A DNA stretch of 64,000 bases from Pedobacter sp. PLR (GTDB taxonomy: Bacteria > Bacteroidota > Bacteroidia > Sphingobacteriales > Sphingobacteriaceae): assembly GCF_026239675.1 (NCBI RefSeq), contig NZ_JAPIVQ010000002.1:372001-436000 (forward strand). The letters are read 5' to 3'. Of the stretch, positions 1-7,748 are shown piece after piece. A model generated the notes under the pieces. That model saw nothing but the letters and a program-made list of their open reading frames with translations, made no database searches and had not been told where the DNA came from. Position 1 is the stretch's first letter. Each line of letters opens with the position of its first letter. The position numbers and the translations under genes were made by a program.

Positions 1-2
1 AC

Positions 3-563
3 CATTTTTCTGAGGCGGTGATTGGCGATCTGATCCAGGCGCTGGACAAACAAAGTGGGATAGCTTTTTTCAGCAATAGCCATCAACTCACTTTAAACAG
101 AGAAGAGCTGATCATTAGTGCCCTGAAAACGGAGGAAAGCGGACAACATTTGCTATGGCACCCAACAGAACCTGAGATCGAAACGCCAAACGGGACGCTG
201 AATAGTACCAGGCTAAGCAAAGCAGCTTTTGATAAAGATTACCAGATCGATAGAGACCCAAACAAAGCCTATCTTGATACCGATCAATTGATATATCCAT
301 TGATTTTGAGGAGCAGACAGCCCGGAGATAAGTTCAAACCCTTCGGTATGAAACATTATAAAAAGCTCAGTGATTTTTTTATTGATGAAAAAGTTCCGGT
401 TACGAGGAAAGATACGGTACCAATTTTGCTGAATGGAAATGGAGAGGTGATTTGGGTAGCTGGAATGCGCCAGGACAACCGGTATAAGATCGGCCCTGCG
501 ACAAGTAATATCACGATATTAACCTATACAGCGCCACATATTACAAATTCTAAACAATCTTAA
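3..563 (+). CDS. tilS: tRNA(Ile)-lysidine synthase, C-terminal part
   Basis: This is the last ~186 residues of TilS, the cytoplasmic enzyme that uses ATP to attach lysine to C34 of tRNA-Ile2 so that it reads AUA. The frame is open to the left edge, so the N-terminal ATP-pyrophosphatase domain lies outside the window. What is visible is the C-terminal TilS domain: RSRQPGDKFKPFGM followed by KKLSDFFIDEKVP and a late VIWVAGMRQDNRYKI, the usual order RxRxxGD..P.G....KKL.DFF.D.K.P..R. The gene ends 57 bases before the next gene on the same strand. The family call is firm; only the N-terminus cannot be checked. Confidence 0.93.
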   Translation, partial: HFSEAVIGDLIQALDKQSGIAFFSNSHQLTLNREELIISALKTEESGQHLLWHPTEPEIETPNGTLNSTRLSKAAFDKDYQIDRDPNKAYLDTDQLIYPLILRSRQPGDKFKPFGMKHYKKLSDFFIDEKVPVTRKDTVPILLNGNGEVIWVAGMRQDNRYKIGPATSNITILTYTAPHITNSKQS

Positions 564-620
564 TCCGGTTGTTTTACTATGCAAAGGAAAAAACAAGTAA
601 CTTTATTGAAAATTATATAG

Positions 621-1103
621 ATGGGGAACCGATACGCTTTTTTGGAGAAACAATATATAGGCCGCGATTATATCCGAATCTGTATTCGTTTGGTAATGGC
701 AGCATTTTGTTTTGCAGCTTATGTTTATGAACGTGACCGCGACAATACCCAGGACTTATTTTTAGTAGTAGGTTTCGGAATCATTGCTGTTTCTATTATT
801 TTGCTTTTCATGATTCAATACAAAACCATCATTGAAGACAAAAAGATCCTGATAGACGGATTATGGTCCGCCAGAAAAGTAGAAATCGATTTGAATACGA
901 TTAAAAGCGTAAGAAAAGATACCTATAGTAATTACCTGTTCAACAACCCTGTTTATAACCTCCACCGAAAAGGGAGTGTACGCTTCTATTCTTCCGGAAA
1001 AGATGCCGTTGTACTAACTGATCGTGATGGTTTCGAATACTTCATTGGCACCCAACGTCCCAACGAGATGTATCTGGTAATAAAAGACCAGATGAAATCT
1101 TAA
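621..1103 (+). CDS. small two-helix membrane protein, unknown function
   Basis: I do not recognise this 160-residue protein. It has a short basic N-terminus, two adjacent hydrophobic segments (about residues 22-36 and 46-65) separated by a charged YERDRDN loop, and a ~90-residue soluble tail rich in beta-type sequence (IEDKKILIDGLWSARKVEIDL, SVRFYSSGKDAVVLTDRDG). That layout, two helices then a small beta-rich domain that describes a surface to be recognised, resembles the bacterial PH-like membrane proteins, but this is a resemblance only. The ATG at 621 is the first in the frame. It lies between tilS and bshA on the same strand with gaps of 57 and 197 bases, so it may be its own unit. Confidence 0.7.
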   Translation: MGNRYAFLEKQYIGRDYIRICIRLVMAAFCFAAYVYERDRDNTQDLFLVVGFGIIAVSIILLFMIQYKTIIEDKKILIDGLWSARKVEIDLNTIKSVRKDTYSNYLFNNPVYNLHRKGSVRFYSSGKDAVVLTDRDGFEYFIGTQRPNEMYLVIKDQMKS

Positions 1104-1300
1104 ATAATTGCATTTGTTTAACACAAAGTTCAGTTTAAGTAGTGTTCTTTGCATTGTAAAAACAAAAGAAATCAAACCGTTTTTCTGGATTGGTGTTGTC
1201 TTTACAGCACGTTAAGTAAGCGCCTGTGTAAGAGTAACATCCCAAGGGAGAGCCTCGTGTATTTGAGATAAGAATATCACAAAAAAACAAATTCGCTAGA
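1104..1300 (+). other. leader region of bshA with a strong hairpin
   Basis: This 197-base gap holds no open frame of note. A hairpin is visible at 1193-1210: GTGTTGT, loop CTTT, ACAGCAC (7 pairs, one G-U). Downstream, GTTA (1211-1214) can pair with TAAC (1235-1238) and CTC (1254-1256) with GAG (1265-1267). A poor -7-like box GTTCTTTG at 1144-1151 would, if used, give a leader of about 145 bases. I cannot assign it to a known RNA family. Confidence 0.35.
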
Positions 1301-2473
1301 ATGAAAATAGGTATTGTTTGTTACCCAACTTTTGGAGGTAGTGGCGTAGTTGCTACTGAATTAGGTAAAGCGCTCGCTGATGAAGGACATCAGGTACATT
1401 TTATTACTTATAGTCAGCCAGCACGCCTCGACTTTTTCTCTGCCAACTTATTCTATCATGAAGTATCTGTAAGGGATTATCCCTTGTTTGATTATGCACC
1501 TTATGAATCGGCACTGGCGAGTAAACTCGTAGACGTAGTTCGTTTTGAGAAACTGGATATCCTCCACGTTCATTACGCCATTCCTCATGCCTCAGCCGCA
1601 TTTATGGCCAAGCAGATTCTGGAAACTTACGGGATATACATTCCTTTTGTAACCACACTTCACGGAACTGACATCACCCTGGTAGGTAAAGATCCTACTT
1701 ATAAACCTGTCGTTACCTTCTCAATCAATAAATCTGATGGCGTAACCACGGTATCACAAAATTTGAAAGAAGATACCGAAGCTCATTTTGAGATCACCAA
1801 TGAGATCAAAGTGATCCCCAATTTTATAGATTTCAACCGCTTTAGCTTAAAGCCAAAAGATCATTTTAAAAAAGCAATTGCACCAAATAACGAACGTATC
1901 TTAATCCATACGTCCAATTTTAGAAAAGTGAAACGTACTCAGGATGTCGTCCTGACATTTGACAAGATTCAGAAAAAAATCCCTTCTAAGTTATTGATGG
2001 TCGGAGATGGACCTGAGCGTGTTTATTGCGAGCAATTGTGCAGAGACCTGGGTATTTGCGAACATGTTCGCTTCCTTGGAAAACAAGATGCGATAGAAGA
2101 GATTCTTTCGGTATCCGATTTATTCCTGATGCCTTCGGAATCTGAAAGCTTTGGACTAGCCGCATTGGAAGCAATGGCCTGTAAAGTGCCGGCGATTACC
2201 TCTAATGCAGGTGGATTACCTGAACTAAACGTTGATGGCTTTTGTGGTTTCATGAGCAATGTTGGCGACGTAGAAGATATGGCTGCTAAAGGAATCCAGA
2301 TTCTGGAAAATGATGAGGTGTTACAACAGTTTAAAGAGAACGCTTTTATCAGAGCTCAGGACTTTGACCTGAAGAAAATCCTTCCAATATATGTGGATTA
2401 TTACAGCCAGATTATTGAAGAAGCAAAACAGAATAATCCTGTGAAAGTTGTATTAAAAGCAGCCAGTAAATAG
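1301..2473 (+). CDS. bshA: N-acetyl-alpha-D-glucosaminyl L-malate synthase BshA
   Basis: BshA is a cytoplasmic GT4 glycosyltransferase that joins GlcNAc from UDP-GlcNAc to L-malate, the first step of bacillithiol synthesis. The 390 residues match the family's usual size. Visible marks are the N-terminal MKIGIVCYPTFGGSGVVATE loop, HVHYAIPHA near residue 90, TTLHGTDITLVG (about 125-136), and the GT4 nucleotide-sugar site PSESESFGLAALEAMACKVP (about 277-296), which contains the E-x7-E pair. The start is the first ATG of the frame and aligns with the conserved N-terminus. Other bacillithiol genes in the window are ytxJ and ypdA; bshB and bshC are not here. The gene ends at a strong bidirectional terminator. 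An ordinary GT4 enzyme is the only alternative, and the N-terminal motif argues against it. Confidence 0.93.
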   Translation: MKIGIVCYPTFGGSGVVATELGKALADEGHQVHFITYSQPARLDFFSANLFYHEVSVRDYPLFDYAPYESALASKLVDVVRFEKLDILHVHYAIPHASAAFMAKQILETYGIYIPFVTTLHGTDITLVGKDPTYKPVVTFSINKSDGVTTVSQNLKEDTEAHFEITNEIKVIPNFIDFNRFSLKPKDHFKKAIAPNNERILIHTSNFRKVKRTQDVVLTFDKIQKKIPSKLLMVGDGPERVYCEQLCRDLGICEHVRFLGKQDAIEEILSVSDLFLMPSESESFGLAALEAMACKVPAITSNAGGLPELNVDGFCGFMSNVGDVEDMAAKGIQILENDEVLQQFKENAFIRAQDFDLKKILPIYVDYYSQIIEEAKQNNPVKVVLKAASK

Positions 2474-2511
2474 AGGATTAGATCCAATAAATCTGAATTT
2501 ATACAATTCAA

Positions 2512-2562
2512 TGATCAACAAAACAGGCCTTCGGATATTCCGAAGGCCTGTTTTGTTGATCA
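2512..2562. terminator. bidirectional terminator between bshA and the lactonase gene
   Basis: A perfect 24-base inverted repeat (arms 2512-2535 and 2539-2562) with a 3-base loop TAT lies between two convergent genes. The core AGGCCTTCGGA/TCCGAAGGCCT is flanked by A-rich and T-rich bases, so the stem can end transcription from both sides. Confidence 0.9.
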
Positions 2563-2599
2563 GAAATAAGCATCTATCCTGAGGATAAAAGATTGTTGC

Positions 2600-3712
2600 T
2601 TATTGAGCAGGCGCAAATACCAGGCATACCGGAGCGCCTACTTCGATTCTTTTACCGGTATCAGTTAATGCACCTGTTTCCATGTTACGTTCAAAAATCA
2701 CGATATCGTTGGTATACTGGTGTGCCACTAACAAATACTTTCCTGTTGGATCAATGGCAAAGTTTCGCGGGCCTTTTCCTAAAGTCGGTACATAAGCTCT
2801 TACACTTAATAAGCCACCTTTTTCAATCGCAAAAATGGTGATCTTATTTTCAGAACCCCTGTTGCTCGCGTATAAAAACTTACCATCCGGAGAAAGCTGA
2901 ATATCGGCAGCGCCATTTTCTCCTTTGAAACCATCCTCAGTAATTTTGGTCTCCTGAATTTCGGTCAGACTGCCATCGCTGTAGCTGAACACGGTGATCC
3001 CGCCGTCGATTTCATGAATCAGGTAAGCATATTTAGCATCTTTACTGAAAACAAGGTGTCTGGGACCAGATCCGGGATTAATGGCTACACTATCTTTAAT
3101 GGTTAATACTTTGTTACCACCATCAGGGTTATACGTATATATATACACCTTATCTGTACCCAGGTCGTCTACCACCACATACTTGTGGTCTGGTGTGAAT
3201 TGTGCCATGTGTACATGGGAACTTCCCTGACGGGCTTTATCTATGCTTTTTCCACTATGGTTTACCAATTGTTTAATGGCGGATAAGGAGCCGTCCTTTT
3301 CAATCCCAAATACGGAGATACTTCCGCCCGAATAATTTGCGGTAATCACATTTTTTTGATCTGCGATGATATAGCAAGGATCCGCACCATTGGTGGCTTG
3401 TTTATTTAAGAAAGTCAGTTTGCCTGAGGCCGCATCGAAATTAAATGCACTGGCTGCACTGGTTTCTGAAGTCTCGTTGACCGCATAGATCGTTTTATTC
3501 CCTTCACCTAAAGCCAGGTAACTAGGGTTCTCTACATTTTTGGTCACGCTTTTTGCTTTGAAAGCAGCGGTATTGGTGTCGAAGTCGTACACATAAATCC
3601 CCTCACTTTTCCCTGTATTGGTATACGTACCTACAATTAAATTATAATCTTTTTTCTGTGCACAACTTTGGAATGCGAGCATAATAACCGGGAAAAATAA
3701 GAGTTTCTTCAT
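2600..3712 (-). CDS. lactonase-family beta-propeller lipoprotein (6-phosphogluconolactonase-like)
   Basis: The 370-residue product starts with a lipoprotein signal, MKKLLFFPVIMLAFQSC, with the lipid-bearing Cys at residue 17. The rest is the seven-bladed YbhE/Pgl-type lactonase fold: YNLIVGTYTNTGKSEGIYVYDF, a repeated pattern of NPSYLALG, ADPCYIIAD, GSSHVHMAQFTPD, PGSGPRHLVFS, GENGAADIQLSPDGKFLYASNRG and GKGPRNFAIDPTGKYLLVAHQ blades. Cytoplasmic members hydrolyse 6-phosphogluconolactone; a lipid-anchored copy outside the cytoplasm is common in Bacteroidota and its substrate is unknown, so the enzyme name should be read as family only. The gene is convergent with bshA and lies 102 bases downstream of the pseudouridine synthase gene, behind a terminator. 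Confidence 0.85.
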   Translation of the reverse strand: MKKLLFFPVIMLAFQSCAQKKDYNLIVGTYTNTGKSEGIYVYDFDTNTAAFKAKSVTKNVENPSYLALGEGNKTIYAVNETSETSAASAFNFDAASGKLTFLNKQATNGADPCYIIADQKNVITANYSGGSISVFGIEKDGSLSAIKQLVNHSGKSIDKARQGSSHVHMAQFTPDHKYVVVDDLGTDKVYIYTYNPDGGNKVLTIKDSVAINPGSGPRHLVFSKDAKYAYLIHEIDGGITVFSYSDGSLTEIQETKITEDGFKGENGAADIQLSPDGKFLYASNRGSENKITIFAIEKGGLLSVRAYVPTLGKGPRNFAIDPTGKYLLVAHQYTNDIVIFERNMETGALTDTGKRIEVGAPVCLVFAPAQ

Positions 3713-3738
3713 GAGGGCTAATTTATTTAAAATAATCT

Positions 3739-3783
3739 TAAAAAAACAAAAGCCTGTTCCTTACGATTTGTAAAGAACAGGCT
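3739..3783 (-). terminator. terminator of the pseudouridine synthase gene
   Basis: On the minus strand AGCCTGTTC (with a short inner stem) pairs with GAACAGGCT and is followed by a run of T (plus-strand A run at 3739-3750). Arms are 3751-3764 and 3770-3783 with one mismatch. Confidence 0.8.
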
Positions 3784-3814
3784 AAGGTTATTTTATTGGA
3801 TCTTATAGAAAAGA

Positions 3815-5461
3815 TTACTTGATCAGATGTTTGATCTGAATCAATTCATGCTCTTCTAAATATCTCCATCTTCCACGTGGAAGGTCTTTTTTAGTCAGGT
3901 TACCGTAAACTACACGGTCCAGTTTCACAACATCATAACCTAAGTGTTCAAATATTCTTCTTACGATTCTATTTTTACCACTGTGGATCTGAATGCCGAT
4001 CTCTTTTTTACTACCACCAGCAACATAAGAAATGTTATCAGGTTTGATAATACCATCTTCCAATTCTAAACCGAACTGAATTTTGTTAAAATCACCCTGA
4101 CTTAAAGTCTTACTTAATTCTACATGATAGATTTTAGTGATGCCATTTCTTGGGTGAGATAATTTATCAGCAAGATCGCCATCATTGGTCATCAATAATA
4201 AACCTGTAGTATTACGGTCTAATCTTCCTACCGGATAAATGCGTTCTCTGCTTGCTTTCTCTACCAATTGCATTACAGTACGACGTTCCTGAGGATCCTC
4301 AGTAGTTGTGATGTAATCTTTAGGCTTGTTCAATAACACGTAAATTTTCTTTTCACGTTTCAATAATTCACCATTGTAACGGATCTCATCTTTCGCAGGG
4401 TCAATTTTGTGACCTAGTTCAGAAATTGCTTCACCATTAACAGATACTACACCAGCCGCAATCAGTTCATCCGCTTTACGACGGGAACAAATTCCTGAAT
4501 TGGCGATATAACGGTTTAAACGAATTAAGCCGTCATCTTTAACGATAGGTGCTTTTCTGCTACGCATTGTAGTATTGCTACCCTCTTCGCGGTCAGGACG
4601 TGCATCACGAGGTTTGAAATCTCTTGAGCCACCTTCGTCTTCTCTTTTTCTAAAAGGTCTGCTGTCAGTACTTCTTGAAGTACCACCACCTTTATTATCA
4701 TCAAATTTCCTGAAAGGTTGATCCCCTTTTCCGAAATGGTCTTTCTTTATATAACTACGCGTTTTGTCAGAAGGAGGTAAATCTCTTGAACTACCTGCAC
4801 TATGAGGTCTCGCATTGAAGTCTCTTGAACCACCTTCACGTGGTTTGAAATCTCTTGAACCGCCTTCACGTGGTTTGAAATCTCTTGAACCACCTTCACG
4901 TGGTTTGAAATCTCTTGAACCGCCTTCACGTGGTTTGAAATCTCTTGAACCACCTTCACGTGGTTTGAAATCTCTTGAACCACCTTCACGTGGTTTGAAA
5001 TCTCTTGAACCGCCTTCACGTGGTTTGAAATCTCTTGAACCGCCTTCACGTGGTTTGAAATCTCTTGAACCGCCTTCACGTGGTTTGAAATCTCTTGAAC
5101 CGCCTTCACGAGGTTTGAAATCTCTTGAACCGCCTTCACGAGGTTTGAAATCTCTTGAACCGCCTTCACGTGGTTTGAAATCTCTTGAACCACCTTCACG
5201 AGGTTTGAAATCTCTTGAACCACCTTCACGAGGTTTGAAATCCCTTGATCCGCCTTCACGAGGTTTGAAGTCTCTTGATCCCCCTTCTCTTGGGTTAAAA
5301 TCTTTCGGGCCACCAAACTTTTTCTCTTTCCAATCTTTATCGTCAGACTTGCCTTTATCTCTGTAAGAAGAGTCTCCTCCGCTACGATTTTGGCCTGTTG
5401 AACTTCTGTTGCCCGATTTGGACTTGTCATCCCGACTGTTCCTGTTGTTGTCTTTCATCAT
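3815..5461 (-). CDS. RsuA/RluB-family RNA pseudouridine synthase with a long repeat tail
   Basis: The C-terminal ~240 residues are a standard RsuA/RluB/RluE-type pseudouridine synthase, which isomerises specific uridines in rRNA. An S4 RNA-binding domain (IRLNRYIANSGICSRRKADE, from about residue 311) is followed by the catalytic domain with GRLDRNTTGLLLMTNDG, whose Asp near residue 411 is the expected catalytic residue, and RIVRRIFEHLGYDV near the end. The first ~300 residues are not part of the enzyme: they are low-complexity and highly charged, with Ser/Arg/Lys/Gly-rich flanks around 15 tandem copies of a decapeptide GGSRDFKPRE (about residues 64-213). Such tails in related Bacteroidota proteins are thought to be disordered and to bind RNA. 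Two adjacent Met codons at 5461 and 5458 could both serve as start. A palindrome lies 14-32 bases upstream of the start. Confidence 0.92.
   Translation of the reverse strand: MMKDNNRNSRDDKSKSGNRSSTGQNRSGGDSSYRDKGKSDDKDWKEKKFGGPKDFNPREGGSRDFKPREGGSRDFKPREGGSRDFKPREGGSRDFKPREGGSRDFKPREGGSRDFKPREGGSRDFKPREGGSRDFKPREGGSRDFKPREGGSRDFKPREGGSRDFKPREGGSRDFKPREGGSRDFKPREGGSRDFKPREGGSRDFKPREGGSRDFNARPHSAGSSRDLPPSDKTRSYIKKDHFGKGDQPFRKFDDNKGGGTSRSTDSRPFRKREDEGGSRDFKPRDARPDREEGSNTTMRSRKAPIVKDDGLIRLNRYIANSGICSRRKADELIAAGVVSVNGEAISELGHKIDPAKDEIRYNGELLKREKKIYVLLNKPKDYITTTEDPQERRTVMQLVEKASRERIYPVGRLDRNTTGLLLMTNDGDLADKLSHPRNGITKIYHVELSKTLSQGDFNKIQFGLELEDGIIKPDNISYVAGGSKKEIGIQIHSGKNRIVRRIFEHLGYDVVKLDRVVYGNLTKKDLPRGRWRYLEEHELIQIKHLIK
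4821..5270 (-). repeat. 15 tandem copies of a 30-bp coding repeat
   Basis: Units of 30 bases start every 30 bases from 4821 to 5241 and encode FKPREGGSR(D). Copies differ almost only at wobble positions (cac/cgc and tgg/agg variants), and a decayed 16th unit follows at 5271-5300. The pattern fits amplification by slippage or unequal recombination with the protein sequence held constant. The same repeat makes long false frames in the other reading frames. Confidence 0.98.
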
Positions 5462-5474
5462 GATACGCTATTAT

Positions 5475-5503
5475 TCCGCATAATTTATGCGGATGCAAAT
5501 TTA
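5475..5503 (-). promoter_or_regulatory. palindrome and -7-like box upstream of the pseudouridine synthase
   Basis: TCCGCATAA-T-TTATGCGGA is a perfect 9-bp inverted repeat at 5475-5493, ending 14 bases before the start codon. Just upstream, on the minus strand, is a -7-like box TAAATTTG (5503-5496). If that box is used, the palindrome would be at the transcript's 5' end, as an operator or an RNA hairpin. No -33 TTG is seen at the right distance. Confidence 0.45.
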
Positions 5504-5613
5504 GTAAAAATCGGGCACTTTTTTGCTACTTTTTTCCGAAGTTGTAAGAGTTGTAAAAAATCGCGGTCTATGGGTGTTTAAACGTGGATTTTGGAGGCAG
5601 TTTCTGTAAAAGC

Positions 5614-5644
5614 TTGATAATTAAGATAATATACGTTATCTTTG
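5614..5644 (+). promoter_or_regulatory. promoter of the lytic transglycosylase gene
   Basis: TTG (5614-5616), 20 bases, then TATCTTTG (5637-5644) matches the Bacteroidota -33/-7 promoter. It places the start of transcription near 5650, so the longer upstream start in this frame (5584) would not be transcribed. Confidence 0.7.
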
Positions 5645-5682
5645 CAAACGTTTTAAAATTGTTAACCAAAAAAAGGAGGAAA

Positions 5683-6495
5683 ATGATAAAGAAACACATA
5701 ATAACATTAACTGTAATAATTACATTACTGGTAATCGCAAAAGTGTTTGCTTACAACATGCCCCAAGCAGCAGAAAGTCTTTTAAAAGAAGAAAAAACAA
5801 CAAGAAATAACGACACTTTAGTGTCAGAGATCGAGGAGCCAGCTCAAACAATGGCTGATCTAAAATTTGCAGAGGAAGGACTACCATTAGGGGATGCTAT
5901 AGTGGAGCGGAAAATGGAAAAGGCCCTTGCTAAATTTAGTTACAGTAATCTACAAACCAATCGCTTGCACAATAAAGCAGCAGAATGGTTTCCTGTAATA
6001 GAACCAATACTTGCCGCCTACGGCATTCCTGAAGACTTTAAGTATATGCCTTTAGTTGAATCAGGATTAAAGTCGGGCGTGTCTCCAAAAGGAGCAGCAG
6101 GATTCTGGCAGTTTATGCCGGCAACTGCACGAGGTTATGGTTTGAAAGTTAATTCGAAAGTAGACGAGCGCAACAACTTACGCAAGTCCACTGTCGCTGC
6201 CGCCAAATACATCAAAGAACTCTACGGAATTTTTGACAATTGGGCACTAGTCGCAGCTGCTTACAATGTTGGTGATAACCACATGAGAAAGCAAATTAAC
6301 AGGCAAAAACAAGACAATTATTTCAAGATGAAACTGAACAGCGAAACCGCTAGTTATGTTTACAAATTGATTTCTATGAAACAGATCATGGAATATCCGA
6401 ATCAGTATGGTTATAAAGCGCCAAGAGCGTTTTTAGCTTATAATGCGGAGAAGGCCGCTGCCAACGAAGCTAATAAAGCAGAGCAGGCAGAATAA
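5683..6495 (+). CDS. membrane-anchored lytic transglycosylase (SLT domain, MltD-like)
   Basis: The product cuts the glycan strands of peptidoglycan in the periplasm, leaving 1,6-anhydro-muramyl ends. With the start at 5683 it has 270 residues; this ATG has a good ribosome site (AAAGGAGGAAA) and directly precedes a signal/anchor segment MIKKHIITLTVIITLLVIA. The SLT domain occupies about residues 95-245: YMPLVESGLKSGVSPKGAAG carries the catalytic Glu (E126), followed by FWQFMPATARGYGL and the late ALVAAAYNVGDN motif. No LysM repeats follow, so it is shorter than MltD itself. The tail is rich in Ala/Glu/Lys. A rho-independent terminator follows. Confidence 0.88.
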   Translation: MIKKHIITLTVIITLLVIAKVFAYNMPQAAESLLKEEKTTRNNDTLVSEIEEPAQTMADLKFAEEGLPLGDAIVERKMEKALAKFSYSNLQTNRLHNKAAEWFPVIEPILAAYGIPEDFKYMPLVESGLKSGVSPKGAAGFWQFMPATARGYGLKVNSKVDERNNLRKSTVAAAKYIKELYGIFDNWALVAAAYNVGDNHMRKQINRQKQDNYFKMKLNSETASYVYKLISMKQIMEYPNQYGYKAPRAFLAYNAEKAAANEANKAEQAE

Positions 6496-6525
6496 TAAAA
6501 ATATATTAAGACAGACAAAGGGGGG

Positions 6526-6555
6526 AGCCGGAATTTATTCCGGCTTTTTGTTTTC
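6526..6555 (+). terminator. terminator after the lytic transglycosylase
   Basis: AGCCGGAA, loop TTTA, TTCCGGCT (6526-6545), followed by TTTTTGTTTT. Confidence 0.88.
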
Positions 6556-6581
6556 TCGGAAAATCACTATTTTACCCGACT

Positions 6582-7634
6582 ATGAAACTGTTAAAACTGC
6601 GCATTACCGGAATGACCTATAGCCCGGGCGAAACACTCCTCATCAGTTTTGAACCGATAGGAGCGCCAAAGCCAAACTATCTGGCCGGACAATTCTTAAC
6701 GCTTGTATTTGAGCTGAATGGAAAAGAATTGAGAAGGTCGTATTCCCTTTGCAGTTCTCCGGACCTGGACGAACCACTCGCTATTGCGATCAAACGAGTA
6801 GAAAATGGTGAGATTTCCAGACTCCTGCACCATAAAACTGCCGTAGGGGATGTGCTTACTGCGTTGGAACCTAACGGACAATTCAGCTATCTGCCACAGG
6901 AAGACATCAAAAGAACTGTGTTTTTATTCGGCGCAGGCGTAGGTATCACCCCATTGTTCTCGATATTAAAGACCGCATTGCTGCGTGAAAAACATACCAA
7001 AGTCATTTTAGCGTATAGCAACAAGTCGGCGGAAGGAAGCCTGTTCTATGAAGCATTACAAGAATGGCAACAGAAATATCCGGAGCGTTTAAAAATCATT
7101 TACTTATTCAGCACGGCGAAAAATCTGATGATGGCCCGGTTAAACGGACAACTCATAGAAAGAATCGTAGCGGAGAATCAGGAATTCGAAAAAGAGGATA
7201 CCTTATTATATACTTGCGGCCCGGTGGATTATATGGATGTCTGTAGAATCACGCTATTGAATCTGGGATTTGGTCAGACACAAATCAAAAAGGAAACTTT
7301 TGTACTTCCTGAAGATGAGGCCGATGAAGATGATACTACTGAAAAGACCGTAAAAGATACCAATACCTATTCCGTGATCCTCGACTTTAAAGGCGAAATC
7401 AGGGAAATCAAGGTCCCATACCACCAGAGTATTCTGGATGCAGCTTTAGAACAGGGAATCAACCTGCCATACAGCTGTCATGCTGGCATCTGCAGCACCT
7501 GCACTGCCAACTGCACCAAAGGAGCGGTAAGAATGGATTATAATGAAGTTTTAATGGACAACGAAATTGCAGCAGGAAGGGTGCTGGTTTGTACCGGCCA
7601 CCCCACTGAAAATGGCACCACACTAGTTTGGTAA
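6582..7634 (+). CDS. ferredoxin-NADP reductase-like flavoprotein with C-terminal 2Fe-2S domain
   Basis: This 350-residue soluble electron-transfer protein has three parts in order: an FAD-binding beta-barrel (about 1-100, with the flavin motif RRSYSLCSS), an NAD(P)-binding domain (about 105-235, GAGVGITPLFSIL and YTCGPVDYM), and a plant-type 2Fe-2S domain (about 265-350). The cluster ligands are C299, C304 and C307 in SCHAGICSTC plus a later Cys in VLVCTG. This is the PaaE/HmpX-type arrangement, which passes electrons from NAD(P)H to an oxygenase or similar partner. No partner gene is adjacent, so the physiological acceptor cannot be named. An acidic linker (DEADEDDTTE) joins the reductase and ferredoxin parts. 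The gene stands alone between a terminator and uvrA. Confidence 0.88.
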   Translation: MKLLKLRITGMTYSPGETLLISFEPIGAPKPNYLAGQFLTLVFELNGKELRRSYSLCSSPDLDEPLAIAIKRVENGEISRLLHHKTAVGDVLTALEPNGQFSYLPQEDIKRTVFLFGAGVGITPLFSILKTALLREKHTKVILAYSNKSAEGSLFYEALQEWQQKYPERLKIIYLFSTAKNLMMARLNGQLIERIVAENQEFEKEDTLLYTCGPVDYMDVCRITLLNLGFGQTQIKKETFVLPEDEADEDDTTEKTVKDTNTYSVILDFKGEIREIKVPYHQSILDAALEQGINLPYSCHAGICSTCTANCTKGAVRMDYNEVLMDNEIAAGRVLVCTGHPTENGTTLVW

Positions 7635-7640
7635 ACATTA

Positions 7641-7699
7641 TCAGCCACAAGGCCTGGAAACTTTTCTTTTGATAAAATTTTTAGCATTTTTGTGGCTGA
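7641..7699. repeat. inverted repeat between the reductase gene and uvrA
   Basis: TCAGCCACAA (7641-7650) and TTGTGGCTGA (7690-7699) are perfect inverted copies 39 bases apart. It may be a long-loop terminator; the T-run is weak (AAAATTTGTTG), so this is uncertain. Confidence 0.4.
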
Positions 7700-7748
7700 A
7701 AATTTGTTGTCTTAAATATATAGATATCAGTATTGTTTTAATAAAAAT

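Noticed and set aside
4821..5270. 30-bp direct repeats considered as a CRISPR array
   Set aside because: The units are contiguous with no unique spacers and encode a constant decapeptide inside a gene; no cas genes are present.
4815..5430. Long open frames on both strands through the repeat array (plus-strand KSLEPPSRGL repeats and a minus-strand QEISNHVK repeat frame)
   Set aside because: They are shadows: a 30-bp repeat without stops stays open in several frames. The minus-strand frame that continues into the S4 and pseudouridine synthase domains is the real one.
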